Positions 27,723-36,208 of a DNA stretch of 64,000 bases are shown here, piece after piece. The translations under genes and the position numbers were made by a program. The notes beneath the pieces were generated by a model that searched no databases, had not been told where the DNA came from, and saw only the letters and a list, made by a program, of their open reading frames with translations. The DNA lies in NCBI GenBank assembly GCA_026706075.1, contig JAPOZM010000103.1:19633-83632 (forward strand). Direction: 5' to 3'. The number at the start of each line of letters is the position of its first letter. Positions within the stretch are counted from its first letter, which is position 1. The stretch comes from Gemmatimonadaceae bacterium (lineage in GTDB: Bacteria > Latescibacterota > UBA2968 > UBA8231).

Positions 27723-29594
27723 TCAGTCGAGGATCGACCGGATCTTGTCGGAGATCTCACGGATCTTGAAGGGCTGCCCCTGAACCTTGTTGAGGCTCAC
27801 CACCCGCACCGGGAACCGGGCCTGGAGCAGCATCGCCAGCTGCCCCATGTTGAGCTCGGGCACCAGCACCTGACGGTAGCGGCCGATGACGTTGCCCAGG
27901 TTCCTCGGGAAAGGGTTCAGGTGTCGCAGGTGAAGGCTGGCCACGGACCGGCCCTGCTGCTGCATGTGCTCCGTCGCCGCCCGGATGGCCCCGAAGGTCC
28001 CGCCCCACCCGATGACCAGCAGGTCGCCCTGGTCAGGGCCGAAGACCTCCGCCTCGGGGATGGAGTCGGCGACGCGGGCCACCTTGTCGGCGCGGATGCG
28101 GACGATCTCCTCGTGGTCCTCGGGGTCGTAGGAGACGTTGCCGCTGCCGTCCTGCTTGCCGAGGCCCCCGATCCGGTGCTCCAGCCCCGGGGTCCCCGGC
28201 AGCACCCAGGGCCGGGCGAGGGTATGGGGATCGCGCATGTAGGGCTGGTATCCGTCGGGGTCGGTCCGATGGGCGGCCTCGATGGGGGGGATGGAACCGA
28301 CGTCGGGGATCCTCCAGGGCTCGGAGTTGTTGGCCAGGTAGCCGTCGGACAGGAGGAAGACCGGCGTCATGTGGCGGACCGCGATCCTGCAGGCCTCGAT
28401 AGTCAGGTCGAAGCAGTCGGCCGAAGTCGCCGCCGCCAGGACGGGCATCGGACTCTCGCCGTTGCGCCCGAAGAGCACCTCGAGCAGGTCCGCCTGCTCG
28501 GTCTTGGTGGGCAGACCCGTACTCGGGCCGCCGCGCTGCACGTTGACGATCACCATGGGCAGCTCCAGGACCACGGCGAGGTTGATCCCTTCGCTCTTCA
28601 GGGCGATGCCGGGGCCACTGGAGGCGGTGGCGGCCAGGGCTCCCCCGAAGGCGGCGCCGATGACCGATCCGATGGCGGCGATCTCGTCCTCCGCCTGGAA
28701 GGTGCGCACGTCGAAGGACTTGAGGGCGGCCAGGCCCTCGAGGATCGGGCTCGCCGGGGTGATGGGGTAGCTGCCGTAGAACAGCGGCTTGTCCGCCTTG
28801 TGGGCCGCCGCCACGAGGCCGAGGACGACTGCCTCGTTGCCGGTGATCCGGCGGTAGGTCCCGGCCTCGACCTCGGTGCGGCTCGGCACCTGCATGCGCC
28901 CCGAGAAGGCCTCCGATGTCTCTCCGAAGGCGTATCCCGCCTTCAGGGCCCGGGTGTTGGCCTCCACCACCTGTGGGCGCTTGGCGAACTTCTTCTCATA
29001 GAAGTTCAGCGTTGTTTCGAGGGGACGGTCGAAGAGCCAGAACGCCAGCCCCAAGGCAAAGGCGTTCTTGCACAGGTCCTTCTGCTGCGTCGTCATCCCC
29101 TCCACGTCCGCCAGCGCGTTGCGCGTCAGGGTGGTGAGAGGAACGCGATGCACCTCGTATCCGCGCAGGCTGTCGTCGTCGAGGGGTGAGGAGGCGTACC
29201 CCGCCTTGCGCAGGTTGTTGCGCGTGAAGGCGTCCTCGTTGACGATGATTACCCCTCCGGGCCGCAGATCCTCGAGATTGGCCGTGATCGCCGCCGGGTT
29301 CATGGCCACCAGCACCTGGGGCTCGTCGCCGGCGGTGTAGATCTCGGTGGAGGAGAAGTTGACCTGGAACCCGGACAGCCCGGGAATGGTCCCGGCCGGA
29401 GCCCGGATCTCGGCGGGAAAGTCCGGAAACGTCGATACGTCGTTGCCCAGGACGGCGGAGGTGTTGGTGAACTGGTCCCCGGTGAGCTGCATGCCGTCAC
29501 CGGAGTCGCCCGAGAAGCGGATGACGACGGAATCGTGTCGGCGCGTGGTCGGGTCACGCACGGCGGACGGCTCGGCGGCCGGCGTCTCGGCCAT
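27723..29594 (-). CDS. korA: 2-oxoacid:ferredoxin oxidoreductase subunit alpha (gamma-alpha fusion)
   Basis: The 623-residue protein fuses the gamma domain (about 25-200, GDSGDGMQLTGDQF) to the alpha domain (about 225-620, YGSYPITPASPILEGLA). The latter carries the YPITP substrate/ThDP motif. A perfect AGGAGG lies seven bases before the ATG at 29594, so the in-frame TTG one codon upstream is rejected. It forms a complex with KorB and uses ferredoxin, in contrast to the NAD-linked 2-oxoacid dehydrogenases. CBS-domain genes flank the pair on both sides. Confidence 0.93.
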   Translation of the reverse strand: MAETPAAEPSAVRDPTTRRHDSVVIRFSGDSGDGMQLTGDQFTNTSAVLGNDVSTFPDFPAEIRAPAGTIPGLSGFQVNFSSTEIYTAGDEPQVLVAMNPAAITANLEDLRPGGVIIVNEDAFTRNNLRKAGYASSPLDDDSLRGYEVHRVPLTTLTRNALADVEGMTTQQKDLCKNAFALGLAFWLFDRPLETTLNFYEKKFAKRPQVVEANTRALKAGYAFGETSEAFSGRMQVPSRTEVEAGTYRRITGNEAVVLGLVAAAHKADKPLFYGSYPITPASPILEGLAALKSFDVRTFQAEDEIAAIGSVIGAAFGGALAATASSGPGIALKSEGINLAVVLELPMVIVNVQRGGPSTGLPTKTEQADLLEVLFGRNGESPMPVLAAATSADCFDLTIEACRIAVRHMTPVFLLSDGYLANNSEPWRIPDVGSIPPIEAAHRTDPDGYQPYMRDPHTLARPWVLPGTPGLEHRIGGLGKQDGSGNVSYDPEDHEEIVRIRADKVARVADSIPEAEVFGPDQGDLLVIGWGGTFGAIRAATEHMQQQGRSVASLHLRHLNPFPRNLGNVIGRYRQVLVPELNMGQLAMLLQARFPVRVVSLNKVQGQPFKIREISDKIRSILD

Positions 29595-29650
29595 CAAAAG
29601 TCCTCCTGCTGGGCGGGGATGGTTCGCGGGCCTTGGGGAGCCACTGGTTG

Positions 29651-30121
29651 TCAGGCTCCCTCCCGGGTGCGCGGAATCAACTCCGGATCGGGAGGGAGGT
29701 TGTAGACCTCACGGGGAAAGTGATCGGTGAGGAAACGGATGATGCCGTGCTGGCTGAGATTTCCCACCACGCGGCCATCGGCGTCGAGGACGGGTACGTT
29801 GCGGTAGTGTCCCGCGCGCATGAAGTGCAGGGCGTGCCCGGCGGTATCGTCGGGAGAGACCGTCTGCGGGTCGGGCGTCATGAGCTCGCGCACGGGGACA
29901 TTCAGGCGGGCCGGGGCGTCGGCCACCTTCAGGAGGACGTCCCGTTCGGTGAAGATCCCTTCGAGACGACCCTCGTCCCCCACGATGAGGGCCGCGCTGG
30001 CCCGGGCTTCGCGCATGGCGGCCAGGACTTCGGCAACCGCGGGATCCCCCGAAACCTGAACGGATCCGCTAAGATCGAGGTGGGAGATCCGCTCGTCGCG
30101 CAGGTCTTCGACCAGATTCAT
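29651..30121 (-). CDS. Tandem CBS-domain protein
   Basis: The 156-residue protein consists almost entirely of two CBS motifs (about 18-75 and 83-140), containing EGIFTERDVLLKV and VVGNLSQHGIIRFL. Adenine-nucleotide binding is expected. The start MNLVEDL follows a promoter with TTGACG and TACATT. It is the first gene of the unit leading into korA, korB and the zinc-ribbon CBS gene. Its GIFTERDVL motif is shared with that second CBS protein, whereas the zinc ribbon is absent here. Likely a sensor of energy charge for the oxidoreductase (inference). Confidence 0.88.
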   Translation of the reverse strand: MNLVEDLRDERISHLDLSGSVQVSGDPAVAEVLAAMREARASAALIVGDEGRLEGIFTERDVLLKVADAPARLNVPVRELMTPDPQTVSPDDTAGHALHFMRAGHYRNVPVLDADGRVVGNLSQHGIIRFLTDHFPREVYNLPPDPELIPRTREGA

Positions 30122-30162
30122 CAGTCCGAGGGGGGATCGGCGGGAAAACCAACAACCGCAAG

Positions 30163-30190
30163 AATGTACGGCACCCCTCCCAAGCGTCAA
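30163..30190 (-). promoter_or_regulatory. Promoter of the CBS-korA-korB-CBS operon
   Basis: On the minus strand TTGACG (30185-30190) and TACATT (30163-30168) are 16 bp apart. The predicted start leaves a leader of about 35 bases. The -35 overlaps the final codon region of the upstream UvrA-like gene. Confidence 0.6.
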
Positions 30191-32373
30191 GGAGCCCCCG
30201 GGAGCCTTGCCACGGAGTCCGCCACGGTCTCCAGATCCCCCGAGGCATCGGCCACCAGGATGCTGACCCCCCGGGAGGCGATAGCCAGGAGGGCCTCGGC
30301 AATCCTCGCCGCCGTCTCCGGCCGGCAACCCGCCGAGGGACGATCGAGCAGGAGCAGCTCGTCCTGTCGCGCCCTCACCGTGTGGCTGGCGAGTCGGGCG
30401 AGCAGACGCTCTGCCTCTTCGAGCCCGTCGACCCCCTCTCCCAGCCGCCGACCGGCCAGACCGTTGCGTATCGCCGCCGCGAGGGGGTCGTGCACGCCGC
30501 GCTCCCTCCTGAAGTGGGCGGCGCCCTCCTCGACGGTCATGGCCAGGACCTCCGCCACGTTCACGCCTCGCCCGGTGACCTGAAGGACCTCTTCGCCGAA
30601 GCGACGGCCCTCGCAACGGGGGCAGGTGGCGGCGAAGTCCTCCATCACCTCCAGCCGGTGCCGCACTACGCCGGCCCCCTCGCAGTGGGTACAGCGGCCT
30701 CCCGGCCGATGGAGGAGAAAGCTCCGGGGCTCAAGGCCGAGCTCCCTGGCCGCCGGCCCCCGGGCCAGCAGCCGCGCCAGGGGCCGCATGGCACCGAGCC
30801 GGTCCATGAGCACGGCCTGCTCCCCCGCCGGCGAGCGAGCCTCGGCGCCGATGTCGACGCAGCGCCGCACCGCCGGCGCCCGAACCGGCCGCACCGGGAC
30901 GCCCCGCCCGGGTGACAGGGCCCTGCCGATCAGGCGAAGGAGGGCGGTTTTTCCCGAGCCGGTGGGGCCGGCGAGCAGCGCCAGCCGGCCCAGAGGGATG
31001 CACAGCTCCGGCCCCGGCGGCACCGGACCGGGATCGCACCCGGAGGGCGCCTCCTCCACCACCAGTTCCAGTGCCCCATGGGCGGCGGGCGGGCGCGCGG
31101 ATTTATGGACGGCCGCGGCCGGACCCGAGGGCTCGGGACCGATGTGGATCACCTCGTCGGCCCACTCGGCGGCGGATGGATGGCCTTCGACGACCACCAC
31201 CGAGTTTCCGCGCTCCACGAGACGGCGTAGCCCGCAGGCCACCCTGTCGCGCGTCCACGGATCGACGGCGGAAGGCGGGGACAGCACCACGTGCAGGATG
31301 CCGCTCAGGCCATCGGCAAGGGCGGCGGCCAGACCCAGGAGCAGCTGCTCCCCGTGGGACAGGTCGGCCACGGGCCTGGCCAGGGGAAGCTCCTCCAGTC
31401 CGAGATCGACGGCCCCTGCAAGGGCTCGCAACAGGCGACCGGCCGGCTCGGGCCACCTCGGCTCCGCCTCCTCCGCCAGATCGGCCACCTGCCGGAGCCG
31501 CGCCTCCCGGGCCCAGTCGCCGAGGGGCCGGCCCTTCAGCTCGATGAGCTGGTGGCCGTCCTCCTCCGCGCCGATCACCCGCTCCCAGTCCGGCTCCTCG
31601 GACTCGGCGCCGCAGCGCCCGCAGGTCAGGCGCGTCCCCGTCCAGACCTCCAGGCCGTCCTCCTCGCCGACGAGCAGACTCGCGCCCCCGGCGAGGGCCC
31701 GGGCGTTGCGCACCGCCTCCCCCACGCGGGCCCGGGTCCGCGCCGCCCCGGGCGCGAGGCGATCGACGACGACTTCGACGCCCTCCCCGGGGAGGGTTTG
31801 CTCGTCGACCTCATCGAGTCGGTGGAGACGGGTCCCGGTGCGCAGACGGCGGAACCCGGCGCGGGCCAGCTCGTCGATGACCCCCGGCCGGGATGCGGGG
31901 TCCTCCAACTCCACCGGCGCCACGAACCAGACCGTCTGGGCGGGGAAACACTCCTCCAGCAGGCCGGCGACCCCCTCTTCGTCCAGCGAGGCGCAGCGGC
32001 CTCCACAGCCGGTGCAGCGGATCTCCGAGAGGCCGCGGGCGAGCCTGGCGAGATCGCCGGGCAGGTGCAACTGCGTACCCACGGTCTGCTCGCCTGCCGG
32101 GGCGGGCAGGGCCTGGGCAGGCGGCAACCCCTCGATATCGTCGACCGCTGCGGCCCCCCCGACACCGCCGAGTCGGGCCCGCTCGAAGGGAGACATGGAC
32201 AACAGGTAGCGACGACGACTCTCGGCCAGCAGAACCCGGTTGGCCAGGGCCTCCACGCCTGCCCCCATGGCCCCCGAGAGACAGACGATCCGGCCCAGGG
32301 GGATCGTCACGTCCACCCCTGCCAGCGTGGCTTCGCGGACCCCGCGCAACCGAATCGACGAGTTCGGCGTCAT
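30187..32373 (-). CDS. Degenerate UvrA-like ABC protein
   Basis: The 728-residue protein aligns by eye along the whole of UvrA (about 940 residues) but is shorter. The first half has GVREATL, RRYLLSMSPF and DIEGLPPA, matching UvrA GAREHNL, RRYVESLS and SIEGLSPA. Its Walker A is SGAMGAGVE (Lys lost), its signature is LSHGEQ, and Walker B reads HVVLSPPSA (Asp-Glu lost). The second half has an intact Walker A GPTGSGKTALL, zinc finger CTHCEGAG/CPRCEG and VNVAEVLAMTVEEG. Its signature is replaced by GLEEAERLLARLA and Walker B by LLLLDRPSAG (Glu to Arg). ATP hydrolysis is probably crippled, but the zinc module is kept. The start MTPNSSIRL is 89 bp from a divergent DUF547 gene. Confidence 0.82.
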   Translation of the reverse strand: MTPNSSIRLRGVREATLAGVDVTIPLGRIVCLSGAMGAGVEALANRVLLAESRRRYLLSMSPFERARLGGVGGAAAVDDIEGLPPAQALPAPAGEQTVGTQLHLPGDLARLARGLSEIRCTGCGGRCASLDEEGVAGLLEECFPAQTVWFVAPVELEDPASRPGVIDELARAGFRRLRTGTRLHRLDEVDEQTLPGEGVEVVVDRLAPGAARTRARVGEAVRNARALAGGASLLVGEEDGLEVWTGTRLTCGRCGAESEEPDWERVIGAEEDGHQLIELKGRPLGDWAREARLRQVADLAEEAEPRWPEPAGRLLRALAGAVDLGLEELPLARPVADLSHGEQLLLGLAAALADGLSGILHVVLSPPSAVDPWTRDRVACGLRRLVERGNSVVVVEGHPSAAEWADEVIHIGPEPSGPAAAVHKSARPPAAHGALELVVEEAPSGCDPGPVPPGPELCIPLGRLALLAGPTGSGKTALLRLIGRALSPGRGVPVRPVRAPAVRRCVDIGAEARSPAGEQAVLMDRLGAMRPLARLLARGPAARELGLEPRSFLLHRPGGRCTHCEGAGVVRHRLEVMEDFAATCPRCEGRRFGEEVLQVTGRGVNVAEVLAMTVEEGAAHFRRERGVHDPLAAAIRNGLAGRRLGEGVDGLEEAERLLARLASHTVRARQDELLLLDRPSAGCRPETAARIAEALLAIASRGVSILVADASGDLETVADSVARLPGAP

Positions 32374-32462
32374 GGGTGGAGGATGGCGCTCGGCCGCGGC
32401 CTGACCGATCGTTGGCGGTTGCTGACGGGCCGCCGACACCGCCTTCGGAGGGGATTCCGCCC

Positions 32463-33275
32463 ATGACATACGCTGGTGCCCGCGCCGTGGCCGCACTGCT
32501 GCTCCTGGCCATCCCGGCCCGAGCCGATGTCGAGCCCTTTTCGCATGTCCTCCTGGACAGCCTGCTGGCGGACCGGGTCGACGACCGCGGCCGGGTCGAC
32601 TATTCCGGCCTGGCCCGGAACCCTCACCGCCTCGACCGCTACCTCGCGGCTCTCGCCGCCTGCAGCCCGGAGAGCGGCCCGGAGCGTTTCCCCTCCGATG
32701 CAGACGCTCTCGCCTACTGGATCAACGCCTACAACGCCTTCGTGCTGCGGGGTGTCCTCGATTCCCTCCCCGTCGACAGCGTCGAGGAGGCCGAGGGCGG
32801 GCTCGAGGGGTTCTTCCGGGTCCGCCGGTTCGTCGCCGGCGGGGATTCCCTGAGCCTCGACGAGATCGAGCACTCCATCATCCGGCCGCGCTACCGGGAT
32901 CCGCGCATCCACTTCGCCGTCAACTGCGCCGCCGTGAGCTGCCCCGCCCTGGATTCCCGGGCCTACGCCGCCGCGGATCTCGACGAGCACCTGGAACGCC
33001 AGACTCGTCGCTTCGCCCTCGATCCGGCGCACCTGAAGCTGGAAAACGGCCGTCTCCGCCTCTCGAGCATCATGGACTGGTACGGAGCGGACTTCGTGGA
33101 GTGGTTCCCGCGCCATCGTCTGAAAGACCCGCCTTCGGACCCGACCCTCCTCGACTACCTGCTCCTCTACCTGCCCCAGGAGCAGGCCCGGACCCTGCGT
33201 TCGGCCGGGGAGGTCGCCATCGACTTTGTGGAGTACGACTGGAAGCTGAACCGCCAGCCGCCGGGCGGGGGCTAG
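32463..33275 (+). CDS. DUF547-domain secreted protein
   Basis: The 270-residue protein has a signal peptide (MTYAGARAVAALLLLAIPARA) and a DUF547 domain with its hallmarks: YWINAYNAFVLRGV, IHFAVNCAAVSCPAL and SSIMDWYGADF. The conserved His and two Cys around the NCAAVSC motif suggest a thiol-type active site, but no activity is established for the family. It is transcribed alone between two minus-strand genes. Its TAG stop shares the palindromic CTAG with the stop of the convergent MBL gene. Confidence 0.9.
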   Translation: MTYAGARAVAALLLLAIPARADVEPFSHVLLDSLLADRVDDRGRVDYSGLARNPHRLDRYLAALAACSPESGPERFPSDADALAYWINAYNAFVLRGVLDSLPVDSVEEAEGGLEGFFRVRRFVAGGDSLSLDEIEHSIIRPRYRDPRIHFAVNCAAVSCPALDSRAYAAADLDEHLERQTRRFALDPAHLKLENGRLRLSSIMDWYGADFVEWFPRHRLKDPPSDPTLLDYLLLYLPQEQARTLRSAGEVAIDFVEYDWKLNRQPPGGG

Positions 33276-34120
33276 TCGAAGAACGGGTTGTTCCGCCGTT
33301 CCTCTTCCACGGTGGTCGCCGGACCGTGCCCCGGGTACAGGATGGTCTCTGGCGGCAGCGACAGCAGCTCGCGGCGCACCGCCCGGCGCTGCCCGTCGTA
33401 GTCCACCCGCCTGCGGGTCCCGCCCAGAGACCCGGCGAAGAGGGCGTCGCCCACGAAGGCGGCCTGCTCGTGGACCAGCGACACGCCGCCGGGGGTGTGC
33501 CCCGGTGTGTGCGCCACGGTGAAGCTCTGCTCGCCGAGAGCGATGCGGCACCCCGGCTCCAGCCGCCCCTCGATCCTTGCCGCCAGGCCCCCGGTGAGGG
33601 CGAGGTCCTCAGCGCCGATGGCGGCGCCGGCGCCCGTGGCGCCGAGGACGAGGGATAGATCGCCCACGTGATCGGCGTGACCGTGGGTGAGCCAGACCTG
33701 CCCCACCCGCGCCCCCGATTCCGCCGCCGCCTCCAGCAGGCGGTCCCCCTGGAACCCGGGATCGACGATGGCCGCCTCGCCCGTGCGGCGGCAGGTGACG
33801 ACATAGCCGTTCATCAGGAAGTCGTCGCCGAGGATCAGCATCCTCACATCGAGGCCCTCCCCCGGCCCGCCCCAGGGATGGGCGGGAAAGTAGGCGGCCT
33901 CGGCGCTGACCCGCAGCTTGCCGGGGTGGAGGGAGAGGGTCCCGGCGAGTCCTTCCACGACTTCCCCGTCGGGAATCCACTCGTAGGCCTCGATGCGCTC
34001 CAGGTCCCCCGCGGCGATCCCCGCCCCCTCCGCCACCTCCTCCACCCTCCGCTCCTGGCCGCGCCGGGCCTTGCCGACGACATCGCCGAACTCGTCCTCC
34101 AGATGCGTGTACCCTGCCAT
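33272..34120 (-). CDS. HTH-metallo-beta-lactamase fusion hydrolase
   Basis: The 282-residue protein has about 75 N-terminal residues resembling an XRE-type helix-turn-helix (RRGQERRVEEVAEGAGIAAG, then LAGTLSLHPGKL). A metallo-beta-lactamase domain follows with THGHADHVGD, HTPGHTPGG, GDALFAG and YPGHGP, the full set of metal ligands of glyoxalase II-like hydrolases. It may be a hydrolase that senses or is tethered to DNA, or the N-terminal module may be a protein-binding domain. It starts two bases after the lipoprotein gene and ends the 30-kb minus-strand run. Confidence 0.85.
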   Translation of the reverse strand: MAGYTHLEDEFGDVVGKARRGQERRVEEVAEGAGIAAGDLERIEAYEWIPDGEVVEGLAGTLSLHPGKLRVSAEAAYFPAHPWGGPGEGLDVRMLILGDDFLMNGYVVTCRRTGEAAIVDPGFQGDRLLEAAAESGARVGQVWLTHGHADHVGDLSLVLGATGAGAAIGAEDLALTGGLAARIEGRLEPGCRIALGEQSFTVAHTPGHTPGGVSLVHEQAAFVGDALFAGSLGGTRRRVDYDGQRRAVRRELLSLPPETILYPGHGPATTVEEERRNNPFFD

Positions 34121-34122
34121 GG

Positions 34123-34755
34123 TCAGTTCCTCATGCTGCGCACCAGGCTGTCGAATCCCTCCTCGTGGGCCGACACGGCCCCGGCGGGCCCGGTGAACTT
34201 GAGATACCAGGTGGTGCCCCCGGCCCCCAGGATGGCGCCGAGCATGCGGTATCCCTCGCGAACCGGGGCATCGCCCATGCCCATGCCGTCACGGAAGGTG
34301 CCGCTCACGTCGACCATCGTCGCCCGCAGTCCGCCCTCGGTCTCCACGGTCCAGCTCCTGCCCCGGGCAGGGCTGCCGTCGGGCTGGCTGAACTGGCCGA
34401 ACCAGCGCCGCACGTTGGCGTCGACGGTGCCCATGTTCCCCCTGAAGACCGCCAGAGTCGCCCCCTCGCCTCCTTCGGGGAAAGGAGCGGCGTATTCCGC
34501 GATTCGCATTGAACTGCTCGGCGGCACCCGCTGCCAGGACTCCGGGACCCGGATCGTCACCCCGCCGTCCAGGGTCTGGACCGGCGACTCTCCGGCCTCC
34601 GGAGAAGAGGCGGAGGGCATCTCCTCGAGGGGGGTCAGGTTCCTCTCCGCCAGGGCCTCGGCGGCCGGCTTGTCGCTGTAGTTCTGGCCGCAGGCGGCGG
34701 CCAGCCAGGCCGCCCACACGACGCGCTGCGTCAGCCCTCCTGGTCGCTTCTTCAT
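34123..34755 (-). CDS. Putative lipoprotein
   Basis: The 210-residue protein begins MKKRPGG with a short hydrophobic stretch ending in AAAC, a lipobox-like site for lipidation at residue 22. The mature part is Ser/Pro-rich, then holds a folded domain (VTIRVPESWQR, TWYLKFTGPAGAV) resembling periplasmic proteins that contain a PsbP-like or Mog1-like fold. GGAGG lies six bases before this ATG, so it is preferred to the upstream ATG at 34773. It sits between an outer-membrane protein gene and the HTH-MBL gene. The family is not recognised. Confidence 0.75.
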   Translation of the reverse strand: MKKRPGGLTQRVVWAAWLAAACGQNYSDKPAAEALAERNLTPLEEMPSASSPEAGESPVQTLDGGVTIRVPESWQRVPPSSSMRIAEYAAPFPEGGEGATLAVFRGNMGTVDANVRRWFGQFSQPDGSPARGRSWTVETEGGLRATMVDVSGTFRDGMGMGDAPVREGYRMLGAILGAGGTTWYLKFTGPAGAVSAHEEGFDSLVRSMRN

Positions 34756-34810
34756 CTGAGCCTCCGTGTCCATCCCGTGCCGGGCGTGCCCTCGGTGCCC
34801 GCCGGCGCGG

Positions 34811-35443
34811 TCACATGCGGAACAGGATGCCCGCCGACAACTCTCCGTTGGTGACCCGGCCCTGCCGCTGCACGAGGGCGCCGGCGGCTTCCCCCGCCAC
34901 CCTCTCTACTACGGCACCGGTAACGGAGAACACCTGGTACTGGCGAAGATCGAGGCGGATGTCGAGGCGGTCGTCGAGAGACCAGCGAGTCCCGACTCCG
35001 TACGAGAAGGCGTGGCTGGTCTCGATCTCCGAGAGTGACGCCAGCGTCTGCCGGTCGTCTTCGCTGGCAAGGGGACTCTCGAGATCTCCGGGCAGGATGG
35101 TGACCGCTCCGTACCCGGCGCTGAGGAAGGGCCGGATCGTCCCCGCCGGAAGGTTGAGGAAGAGCCGCCCTTCGTAGAAGATGGCCGTGGCCGACTCGCT
35201 GGTGCTGAAGAGACCCGTCGCCACCTTGCGGTCGGGGCGTGAGACCATCAGGGAGGTCTCACCGCCAAGGGTCCCGCTCGACCGCCCCCAGCGCAGACCG
35301 AATCCCGGGGCCGCCTCGAGGTTGGCCGCGTCGTCGAACTCGACGACAGCGATGAAGGCCCCCACGTCCGACTGCGAAGGGACGGCCGAACCGGCGCAAC
35401 ATGCCAGCGCCGCGGCGAGGAGACTCCTCCGACGACGGGTCAT
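34811..35443 (-). CDS. Putative outer-membrane beta-barrel protein
   Basis: The 210-residue protein has a signal peptide (RRRRSLLAAALACCAGSAV) and then alternating amphipathic strands with aromatic girdles, e.g. FGLRWGRSSG, AIFYEGRLFLNL and LDIRLDLRQYQVF. It ends with ILFRM, close to the usual aromatic end of a barrel. It resembles eight-stranded OmpA/OmpW-like barrels in length. GGGGAG precedes the ATG by seven bases. Its operon partners are a lipoprotein gene downstream and an HpcH-type aldolase upstream. No specific role can be given. Confidence 0.75.
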   Translation of the reverse strand: MTRRRRSLLAAALACCAGSAVPSQSDVGAFIAVVEFDDAANLEAAPGFGLRWGRSSGTLGGETSLMVSRPDRKVATGLFSTSESATAIFYEGRLFLNLPAGTIRPFLSAGYGAVTILPGDLESPLASEDDRQTLASLSEIETSHAFSYGVGTRWSLDDRLDIRLDLRQYQVFSVTGAVVERVAGEAAGALVQRQGRVTNGELSAGILFRM

Positions 35444-35474
35444 GACAGCTCTCCCCATGCTCGGGCAAGGGCCC

Positions 35475-36197
35475 TCAGACCGGGGGCCGCTCGAGGAAGA
35501 CCGATACCCCCAGATCGGCCCAGTGCCGGCGGGTGTCGGGGGTGCCGTTGCGGTAGCACAGCGCCGTCTGCGAGCCCTCGACGCTGCGCGCCACCGCCTC
35601 CACGCAGTCCTCCAGCCGGCGGTACGGCGGGTTGGGATGGGCCTCGATGTCGAAGGTCAGGTCCGTGGGCCCGAAGGAGAAGCAGTCGACGCCGGGCAGG
35701 GCGAAGGTGTGGGCGTGGAGGACGGCATTCAGGGATTCGATCTGGAGCCAGAGGACGCCGTTCTCGTTCCACCAGTCCGCGTACTCCCGACTGTCGGCGA
35801 AGTCCTGCACTCGGCGCCGGGCCCCGCCCCCGACGCTGCGCCTGCCTCGCGGCGGATAGTACATGCTCTCCTCGGCCTCGCGCGCCGTCTCCAGGCTCTC
35901 TACCTGGGGCACCTCGATGCCGGTGGGCCCGAGGTCGAGGAGGTTGCCGATCAGGCAGGTGTGGCTCGTGTGCTTGATGCGCAGGCGCACGGGGAGGCCG
36001 GCCTCGTCGGCGCGGCCGCAGAACTCGACGAGGGCGGGCTCGCTCAAGGGGGAGTGCTGGCTGTCCGTGGCCACGAAGTCGTACGGACCGTGTTCGTCCC
36101 GGGCCCGCGTCAGCTGCTCGACGGTAGCCGTCAGCGGGGCGCTGAACCCGATGGTCCGCTGACCGGAGCGGATCTTGTCCTTCAGTCCCTGTGCCAT
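35475..36197 (-). CDS. HpcH/HpaI-family aldolase
   Basis: The 240-residue protein is a class II pyruvate aldolase-like TIM barrel. It shows TDSQHSPLS (usually DxEHsp), GPTGIEVPQVES, YYPPRGRRS, LQIES (metal Glu) and FSFGPTDLTFDI (metal Asp). Family members split 4-hydroxy-2-oxoacids into pyruvate and an aldehyde. The MAQGLKDK start is 11 bases after the stop of the unknown gene upstream. With the aminotransferase two genes upstream it may handle an amino- or keto-sugar intermediate (inference). Confidence 0.85.
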   Translation of the reverse strand: MAQGLKDKIRSGQRTIGFSAPLTATVEQLTRARDEHGPYDFVATDSQHSPLSEPALVEFCGRADEAGLPVRLRIKHTSHTCLIGNLLDLGPTGIEVPQVESLETAREAEESMYYPPRGRRSVGGGARRRVQDFADSREYADWWNENGVLWLQIESLNAVLHAHTFALPGVDCFSFGPTDLTFDIEAHPNPPYRRLEDCVEAVARSVEGSQTALCYRNGTPDTRRHWADLGVSVFLERPPV

Positions 36198-36208
36198 CTC
36201 GTACCCCT

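Noticed and set aside
33272..33275. Frame error where two genes overlap at their stops
   Set aside because: The convergent DUF547 and MBL genes simply share the palindromic CTAG, giving TAG on both strands; both proteins end at natural lengths.
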